Source: Nitrosomonas sp. Nm132 (GTDB lineage: Bacteria > Pseudomonadota > Gammaproteobacteria > Burkholderiales > Nitrosomonadaceae). From it: 64,000 nt of DNA. The notes under the pieces were generated by a model, which saw only the letters and a program-made list of their open reading frames with translations, searched no databases and was not told the DNA's origin. The stretch is taken from NCBI RefSeq assembly GCF_900100485.1, contig NZ_FNDH01000009.1, positions 23,510 through 87,509 of the forward strand, in the 5' to 3' direction. The position numbers and the translations under genes are program-made. Every line of letters begins with the position of its first letter. The stretch's first letter is position 1. Shown one piece after another: positions 59,705-64,000 of this stretch.

Positions 59705-60267
59705 TGGATAAAACATCAGATCAACTAATCATTGAGTGCGCCCCGTTAGTTAAGCGTATTGCGCGCCATATGATGGTCAAGCTGCCAACAAGCGTGGAAG
59801 TGGACGACTTAATTCAGGCAGGCATGATTGGCTTACTGGATGCAATCAGGTTGCACGGTGAGTTACCAGGACAGAGCTTCCAGAATTACGCATTTACGCG
59901 CATTCGTGGAGCAATGCTTGATGCTTTGCGCAGGGACGATTGTATTGGGAGGCCGCACCGGGAGAAGATCAAAAGGGGTGAATCTGAGGAGGTAATTATC
60001 TCGTCTTTTGAAGATGCTCTCGAAGAGGGGTTCGATCTTATCAGTCAGGAAGATACCCCGCTCGAGTATCTAATCAAGAAAGACCTTGTAATAAAAGCGG
60101 TCGGGTTTTTTGATGGGCTCAGTGAGAAACACAAAAAACTGATGACGATGCGCTATGTCGATGGCGTGAGTTTGCGGGGGATAGGTCGAATCATGGGTAA
60201 AAGCGAGGCATGGGCGTGTATTCAGCACAAAGAAATTTTAAACCAACTGGAAGGAGTATTAAATTGA
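59704..60267 (+). CDS. Phage-encoded FliA-like sigma-70 family factor
   Basis: 187 residues from GTG 59704. Region 2 is clear: APLVKRIARHMMVKLPTSVE (about 13-32), VDDLIQAGMIGLLDAIRLHG (33-52), then FQNYAFTRIRGAMLDALRRD (about 59-78), the core-binding and -10 recognition part. Region 4 follows (LSEKHKKLMTMRYVDGVSLR, then GIGRIMGKSEAWACIQHKEI). Region 3 is short and degenerate. The layout is close to FliA/WhiG-type sigma factors but about 50 residues shorter. It is a good candidate for reading the repeated GTCGTGA-type promoters, although its own gene lies behind one, implying positive feedback or another start. Confidence 0.85.
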   Translation: MDKTSDQLIIECAPLVKRIARHMMVKLPTSVEVDDLIQAGMIGLLDAIRLHGELPGQSFQNYAFTRIRGAMLDALRRDDCIGRPHREKIKRGESEEVIISSFEDALEEGFDLISQEDTPLEYLIKKDLVIKAVGFFDGLSEKHKKLMTMRYVDGVSLRGIGRIMGKSEAWACIQHKEILNQLEGVLN

Positions 60268-60788
60268 TAAAAAGGCTGATTTTAATTTCGTTTGTCACGG
60301 TTTTAATGGCTGGTTGCCAGTCTCTGAAGCCGCAGGCCGAGAAGGCGGTTGATGTGATGGCTAAAGCTACATACGTAGATGAGATGATCAAGAGCGGGGC
60401 GGTATTAGATAGTTTGTTCGATAGCGATCTTTCTCAAGAGGAAATCGAAATAATCAATAAATCACTCCTAGCTTATAACGATTTTACGGGTAAGTGGGGG
60501 AAGATCATTGTAAAAAACCCGTTGGAGGCAGTGAGCCATACCAGCTTGATCATATCTGAATACAACGTGCTAAGAATCCGCTATGCAGAAATAGAGCGGA
60601 TTGCAACAACTCATTGGACACGCTACCCGGAAGACAGTCAGTTCCTGTTGCTCGAATACCAAAGGCAAGCCAAATCCTTGGATGATCTGGTGATGAGCTT
60701 ACTCTCTCAATCCAAAACCAATACTGCTTTGCTTGCTATCCAGAGGATGGCGGTCGTTGCCGGTCAAATCGCGCTCAAACTGATTTAA
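60264..60788 (+). CDS. Phage lipoprotein
   Basis: 174 residues from TTG 60264, chosen because GAAGGAG lies eight bases upstream; the frame runs further upstream inside the sigma gene but without a start site. A short N-terminal hydrophobic stretch ends in the lipobox LMAGC (about residues 14-18), so the mature protein is a lipoprotein. The rest is helical (DSLFDSDLSQEEIEIINKSL, then HTSLIISEYNVLRIRYAEIE). It overlaps the sigma stop. It could be a spanin-like or exclusion lipoprotein. Confidence 0.7.
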   Translation: MIKRLILISFVTVLMAGCQSLKPQAEKAVDVMAKATYVDEMIKSGAVLDSLFDSDLSQEEIEIINKSLLAYNDFTGKWGKIIVKNPLEAVSHTSLIISEYNVLRIRYAEIERIATTHWTRYPEDSQFLLLEYQRQAKSLDDLVMSLLSQSKTNTALLAIQRMAVVAGQIALKLI

Positions 60789-60798
60789 GGAGCCTCTA

Positions 60799-60918
60799 AT
60801 GCGGATATTAGACAATCTTGATCTTGTTTTTGAGCGCGCAAGAAGAAGAGTAAACGCGGGAGTAGATATATCTGCAGCGAGGCATCTGTATTACCTTTTT
60901 CGGGGGATAGTACCGTGA
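60799..60918 (+). CDS. 39-residue basic peptide
   Basis: ATG 60799 follows AAGGAG and the frame ends in GTGA, overlapping the next start. The peptide reads MRILDNLDLVFERARRRVNA, then HLYYLFRGIVP. It is basic and amphipathic in the middle. The ribosome site and overlap argue for a real gene; no family is recognised. Confidence 0.5.
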   Translation: MRILDNLDLVFERARRRVNAGVDISAARHLYYLFRGIVP

Positions 60919-61274
60919 ATATTGATTTTTTAAGCAACATAGCGCCGTTTGCGGGTAATTTCCGCGAGACATTCTTTCTGCTGATTGGTGCGGTAGGCAT
61001 GTTGCTGATGCTGTATCTGCGCGACTATCGGTTAAGTGAGCATGCAGGGCGTGGGTACCTTTTTTATTTGTTCGAGGCTGATCGCAAGAAAACAGATGAT
61101 GTCATGATCATTCTGCTCGGCCTGATCTGTGCCGAGTTGGTGACTGGCACTTTAACAGGACTAGACTCGCAACAGCTACTGATGGCCGGGGCTGGCTTGG
61201 GAGCCGCGACAAAGATTAAGGCCGGTGGTAGCGACACGAATAATGCCGCTATCGCAAACGTGCAAAAGGAGTAA
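60915..61274 (+). CDS. Membrane protein, possible holin
   Basis: 119 residues from GTG 60915, with two hydrophobic segments at about 20-34 (FFLLIGAVGMLLMLY) and 66-86 (MIILLGLICAELVTGTLTG), and a hydrophilic tail. The size and two-span layout match class II holins, though it could have another membrane role. It is tightly packed with its neighbours in the lysis-region operon. Confidence 0.6.
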   Translation: MNIDFLSNIAPFAGNFRETFFLLIGAVGMLLMLYLRDYRLSEHAGRGYLFYLFEADRKKTDDVMIILLGLICAELVTGTLTGLDSQQLLMAGAGLGAATKIKAGGSDTNNAAIANVQKE

Positions 61275-61280
61275 TTGCAA

Positions 61281-61760
61281 ATGCTGATGCCAACATTAAA
61301 GCCAATACCAATCGACACGAAAAATAAAACCTTTTGGCAAAAGGTCTGGATCCTGCTTACCTGTGTACGCAACTGGGAACTGGTTGATGATTGGGTATTT
61401 ATCATGCCGTGCGGCACTCTAATTGTAATCCCGCGAGGATTTGTAATGGATGGCGCCAGTACACCCAGATTCATGTGGGGATTGCTCGATCCAGTAGGAA
61501 TTCTGCTAATACAGGGAATTATTCACGATTACGGGTACCGGTATAACTATCTGTGGGCGGTCGATGGAAAAGGTTGTCGTTACAAGTATCACGAAGGTCA
61601 AGGCAGGGAGTTTTGGGACAAAATTTTTCTGGAAGTCGGCTTGCACGTGAACGAAATGCAGATTACTGGCTATTTGAGCTGGCTCATGCTTCGCTTGTTT
61701 GGCGGAAAAGCGTGGGAGGAAAACCGCATACGTAATGCTCCGGAATTATTGCCGCAATAG
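61281..61760 (+). CDS. DUF1353 family phage protein
   Basis: 159 residues from ATG 61281, chosen because AAAAGGAG lies at the right distance; TTG 61275 is too close. The DUF1353 pattern is clear: DDWVFIMPCGTLIVIPRGFV, DGASTPRFMWGLLDP, then IQGIIHDYGYRYN. DUF1353 proteins are common near phage lysis genes; their function is unknown. It closes the rightward late region before a strong terminator. Confidence 0.85.
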   Translation: MLMPTLKPIPIDTKNKTFWQKVWILLTCVRNWELVDDWVFIMPCGTLIVIPRGFVMDGASTPRFMWGLLDPVGILLIQGIIHDYGYRYNYLWAVDGKGCRYKYHEGQGREFWDKIFLEVGLHVNEMQITGYLSWLMLRLFGGKAWEENRIRNAPELLPQ

Positions 61761-61856
61761 AGAGCAATCTCCAGAAGTAAAAATCTAAAGTAAAAAATAC
61801 TACCTGCCGTTAATAATATTTCACAATGTTTTATCGTGATTACTTTAGTAAGAAAA

Positions 61857-61900
61857 GTAAAAAACCCCGCCGGATTTGTATGGGATTCGGTGGGGTTTTG
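61857..61900. terminator. Strong intrinsic terminator at the end of the late region
   Basis: AAAACCCCGCC (61861-61871) pairs with GGTGGGGTTTT (61889-61899), flanked by A-rich and T-rich tracts on both sides. It can stop rightward late and leftward transcription. Apart from it and a hairpin at 62028-62043, I see no gene between 61761 and 62076. Confidence 0.85.
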
Positions 61901-62027
61901 CTTTGAACTAGGATAAAATTTACCTTAGTCCATTACGATCCACCCAATTAAGGCAGGCGTATTTACCGCTGATTAGCGTCGTGGATTCTTTATGAATAAC
62001 GGCTTCGCTGTTATGTCTTATACCCTC

Positions 62028-62043
62028 GCCCTGAAGGACGGGA
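62028..62043. repeat. Short IS605-end-like hairpin
   Basis: CGCCCTGAAGGACGGG, followed by ATTTTACGG, has the layout of the hairpins at IS200/IS605-type ends. It stands alone, without a transposase. Confidence 0.35.
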
Positions 62044-62076
62044 TTTTACGGTGTACTGGATAATAATGAACTGGCA

Positions 62077-62301
62077 TTATTTAATATACCTCAATCCTTC
62101 AAATTCAGGTAATTCCCGCCAGGCAATAGGTTGTTTATTCCTAATATGGGAAGATGCGCATCCGTATAAAGAAAAACCAAGGAATAAATCTGTAGAATAA
62201 TCATATTGCCCGATATCAACATTAATCCTGTGACCAGGATCATATGCTAGCAATATCCTTCTATCCTTCGGTGCAGATTCTATCGGTTTCCACTCTGCCA
62301 T
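62077..62301 (-). CDS. DUF551-like small phage protein
   Basis: 74 residues with AGGAGGATAT upstream. The frame shows WKPIESAPKDRRILLAYDPG at the start and PIAWRELPEFEGLRY at the end, which are the two conserved parts of DUF551. These small proteins are frequent in early regions of phages; the role is unknown. It is the last gene of a leftward group of three. Confidence 0.75.
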   Translation of the reverse strand: MAEWKPIESAPKDRRILLAYDPGHRINVDIGQYDYSTDLFLGFSLYGCASSHIRNKQPIAWRELPEFEGLRYIK

Positions 62302-62311
62302 CTATATCCTC

Positions 62312-62551
62312 CTAAACTCTGTCTTCCATACGTACTGATTCAGATCCACGATCCGGATCCGTAGATGGATTCTCAAAGTGTGACTTGTAACTAGAAACTG
62401 GATGCACGAAGAATAGCTCTCGATCTAAATAGTCACTGTGATAATTATCACATCCATTTTCTCGCCATAAGTCTAATGTTCCTCCGCAATTGCATCTTTC
62501 CCGTGTTCTCAAGAGAATTGGAGACCCGTCCATTGCAGACAGACTCTCCAT
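62312..62551 (-). CDS. Small phage protein with Cys pair
   Basis: 79 residues. It contains RERCNCGGTLDLWRENGCDN, a CxC-x(13)-C cluster that could bind metal, followed by an acidic, probably disordered tail. A start seven codons in (62533) has the better ribosome site (GGAGAG). No family is recognised. It lies between the DUF551 gene and the 62564-62932 gene in one leftward unit. Confidence 0.55.
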   Translation of the reverse strand: MESLSAMDGSPILLRTRERCNCGGTLDLWRENGCDNYHSDYLDRELFFVHPVSSYKSHFENPSTDPDRGSESVRMEDRV

Positions 62552-62563
62552 GCATACTATATG

Positions 62564-62932
62564 CTAATCAGGCTCGATATGCTTGCCACGCACATAAGCA
62601 GGCTTCAATCCCATCTTGCGGAAGAATTTATGCCCTTGTCTATTGTGCCTGGCTTTCGGCTCAAACCCATTTCTGGCCAGATATGCGAACACATGGTAAT
62701 ACTGATCATCTGTGACAATATCCATCACGGCGCTGTGGGGAGAAGGATAGTTCAATCCATTCTCATAAACTCGCATGATGTACGTGTTCTCTGATGTTTG
62801 CTGGATGGAAACTTCATCCATGATCGTTAGCCTTATTTCTGCTAACCATGGATTTGATGATTGAACGCTTAGAGTTAATACTCTTGAATCATCGTTTGAT
62901 TCTGATGTGGTACTTAGATTTGTTGCTGACAT
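62564..62932 (-). CDS. Hypothetical protein with structured leader
   Basis: 122 residues with a strong AAAGGAGG. The N-terminal 35 residues are polar (ATNLSTTSESNDD), then a beta-rich core (WLAEIRLTIMDEVSIQQTSE) and a basic C-terminus (RNGFEPKARHNRQGHKFFRK). I recognise no family. It is the first gene of the leftward group and its 5' leader is predicted to fold into a stable structure. Confidence 0.6.
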   Translation of the reverse strand: MSATNLSTTSESNDDSRVLTLSVQSSNPWLAEIRLTIMDEVSIQQTSENTYIMRVYENGLNYPSPHSAVMDIVTDDQYYHVFAYLARNGFEPKARHNRQGHKFFRKMGLKPAYVRGKHIEPD

Positions 62933-62962
62933 GCTCGACCTCCTTTAGTCGTCCTTGAGTAG

Positions 62963-63018
62963 ATGCTGCGGAAACCAGCAAGGAAACTGGCTTGTCGGGT
63001 GCCCCCTATCCGCAGCAT
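62963..63018 (-). promoter_or_regulatory. Structured 5' leader of the leftward operon
   Basis: ATGCTGCGGA (62963-62972) and TCCGCAGCAT (63009-63018) are perfect ten-base arms. The loop between them contains a second hairpin (CCAG...CTGG, about 62975-62990) and a G-rich run. On the minus strand this lies about 30 bases upstream of the ATG at 62932, so it could control translation. Confidence 0.45.
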
Positions 63019-63200
63019 TTGGATTATATCTTGTGTACTAAATTTTCATTGGGAATGATTATTAATTTCGCTAAAAACTGTTCCGCAATAAATGTCCGAT
63101 TGAATGTGTATAGAAAATTAACATTTGAATGGTCTACATATGGTCTACTTGATAATTTGACATCTATATAAAACAACAAGATACGATGATATACCGCAAA

Positions 63201-63223
63201 TTCGAATCCCGCCTTCTCCGCCA
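63201..63223. other. Attachment site: 3' end of a tRNA-Ser-type gene
   Basis: TTCGAATCCCGC, CTTCTCC, GCCA is exactly the T-loop, T-stem 3' side, acceptor strand, discriminator and CCA of a tRNA, most like tRNA-Ser. The upstream bases (ATACCGCAAA) do not complete the tRNA. Such 3' fragments are left at the far end of elements that integrate into tRNA genes. Confidence 0.7.
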
Positions 63224-63336
63224 TTTTCCGGCCCACACAAATCCGTAGCAATCCGCGAAACGCAATAAACAAGCAGATTTACAATAACTTCAACTCCGTA
63301 TTAGTCCGAGATAATCCGCTGGAAGCCAGTAAAAAA

Positions 63337-63372
63337 ATGTGGTAAAAAGTGTGGTAGCTATTTTTACCACAT
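63337..63372. promoter_or_regulatory. Inverted repeats upstream of the integrase
   Basis: ATGTGGTAAAAA (63337-63348) and TTTTTACCACAT (63361-63372) are perfect 12-base arms, with further GTGGTA/TACCAC copies on both sides (GTGTGGTAGC and GTTACCACAT). They overlap the likely promoter. They may be integrase arm-type or autoregulatory sites. From 63019 to 63388 I see no gene. Confidence 0.55.
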
Positions 63373-63388
63373 TAAAAGTTACCACATT

Positions 63389-63934
63389 ATGGCCCTGAAA
63401 GAATTACTGACAGACTTGGCTTGCAAGAATGCCACTGCTGAAAGCGCCAAGATACGCAAGTTACACGATGGCCAAGGGCTTTATCTTTGGATATATGAAG
63501 ATGGTCGCAAATATTGGCGATTGCGTTACAAGATCCATGACAAAGAAAAATCCCTCTCACTGGGCGTCTATCCTGTAGTGGGATTAAAGCAAGCCAGACA
63601 GTTTGCGCAAGCTAAACGTGTCAAGCTGGCAAGCAATATAGACCCTTCTATTGATCGTCGAATAAACAAGCAAAAAGCAAAAGAAGCTGCTGCTAATAGC
63701 TTTGAGGCTGTTGCTCGTGAGTGGTACAGAAAACAAACGCATACCTGGGTACTAAGTCATAGTAAGGATGTATTGCGCAGGCTTGAAGGGAATGTATTCC
63801 CTTATATCGGTGCGTACCCTATCAGCACGATAGAAGCCCCACAATTACTTAATATGATTCGTATCATTGAACATCGTGGTTCTTTTGATCTAGCCCATAG
63901 AGTGCTAGGGTCTGTTGACATTTCACATAGGTAG
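63389..63934 (+). pseudogene. int: P4-type tyrosine integrase, interrupted by an IS
   Basis: The first about 172 codons match P4-type integrases: the N-terminal DUF4102 arm-binding domain (LYLWIYEDGRKYWRLRYKIH, then SLSLGVYPVVGLKQARQFA) and the start of the core-binding domain (FEAVAREWYRKQTHTWVLSH, then YISTIEAPQLL-like PISTIEAPQLL). Intact integrases have about 400 residues with the catalytic R, HxR and Y in the last half. Here the frame enters the IS end near 63906 and stops after DISHR, so the catalytic domain is missing unless it continues beyond the IS outside the window. It starts next to the tRNA fragment. Confidence 0.85.
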
Positions 63935-64000
63935 CCACAGGTATCCACACGCGATAGCTACCATACTTTCGTAATTTCTCTTGAGTTTGTCGTATCGTGT
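63906..64000. mobile_element. IS5-family insertion sequence, left end (continues beyond window)
   Basis: The integrase similarity is lost at CTAG, and GGGTCTGTTGACATTTCA follows, the typical terminal repeat of IS5-family (IS427-type) elements. A transposase C-terminus is encoded on the minus strand just inside. Confidence 0.75.
63923..64000 (-). CDS. IS5-family transposase, C-terminal fragment
   Basis: Reading from the window edge, the minus strand gives TRYDKLKRNYESMVAIACGY, then LWLPM and a stop 15 bases from the IS end. The (K/T)RYDKLxRN motif near the C-terminus is a signature of IS5-type DDE transposases. The rest lies outside the window. Confidence 0.8.
   Translation of the reverse strand, partial: TRYDKLKRNYESMVAIACGYLWLPM

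Noticed and set aside
63024..63272. Minus-strand frame reading MAEKAGFEF
   Set aside because: It arises from reading through the tRNA 3' end (such peptides are well known false genes at attachment sites).
1..64000. CRISPR array or phage-type single-subunit RNA polymerase
   Set aside because: I found no regularly spaced direct repeats of CRISPR type and no gene with single-subunit polymerase motifs that would explain the promoter family.

Overview
The window is almost entirely one large temperate phage of the contractile-tail (myovirus) type, integrated in a proteobacterial chromosome. Moderate GC, IS5-type and IS200/IS605-type sequence debris and protein similarities suggest a betaproteobacterium, with an ammonia oxidiser such as Nitrosomonas as my best guess (inference, not proven). 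The left edge lies inside the phage. The right edge holds a tRNA 3'-end attachment site (63201-63223) followed by a P4-type integrase cut by an IS5-family element.

Layout. 1-3515: packaging (small gene, TerS, an HNH endonuclease between TerS and TerL, TerL). 3605-9957: a cargo interval between TerL and portal, with a DUF1232 membrane protein, a secreted repeat protein, a frameshifted Mor/C-type activator, an AIPR-family defence protein, a 5-methylcytosine restriction-modification set with Vsr, and an amidase remnant. 9992-27810: portal, a head gene (SPP1 gp7/MuF type) and a run of 'polyvalent' proteins (Zeta-like P-loop kinase, SpoT-type HD hydrolase, pyrophosphatase fold, a 2119-residue methylase-helicase resembling P1 DarB, a 1511-residue helicase). 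Several start with the same short hydrophobic FFLK-like tag, which suggests proteins packaged in the head and delivered with the DNA. 27957-36810: protease-like protein, scaffold, capsid, decoration and connector genes, one of them inverted. 36821-44544: sheath, tube, frameshifted tail chaperone, tape measure, hub, spike. 44601-47282: a cargo block (secreted protein, antirepressor behind a C4-like RNA, RelE/Xre-type toxin-antitoxin, small protein). 47375-58763: baseplate, fibres, fibre assembly. 58872-61760: M15 endolysin, holin-like proteins, a FliA-like sigma factor, lipoprotein, DUF1353. 62077-62932: small leftward genes.

Regulation is the most striking part. Eleven sites share GTCGTGA (two have ATCGTGA), then N4, A, N3, T. 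They precede nearly every late transcription unit, including the inverted gene on the opposite strand. If the conserved A and T are the -11 and -7 bases of a -10 element, transcription would start at or within a few bases of the ATG in six of them, giving leaderless mRNAs. The phage encodes a sigma-70-type factor that could read these sites, and the remains of a Mor/C-type activator, now frameshifted. The broken activator, and the IS-cut integrase if it belongs to this phage, suggest an element that is becoming fixed, although its structural genes look intact.
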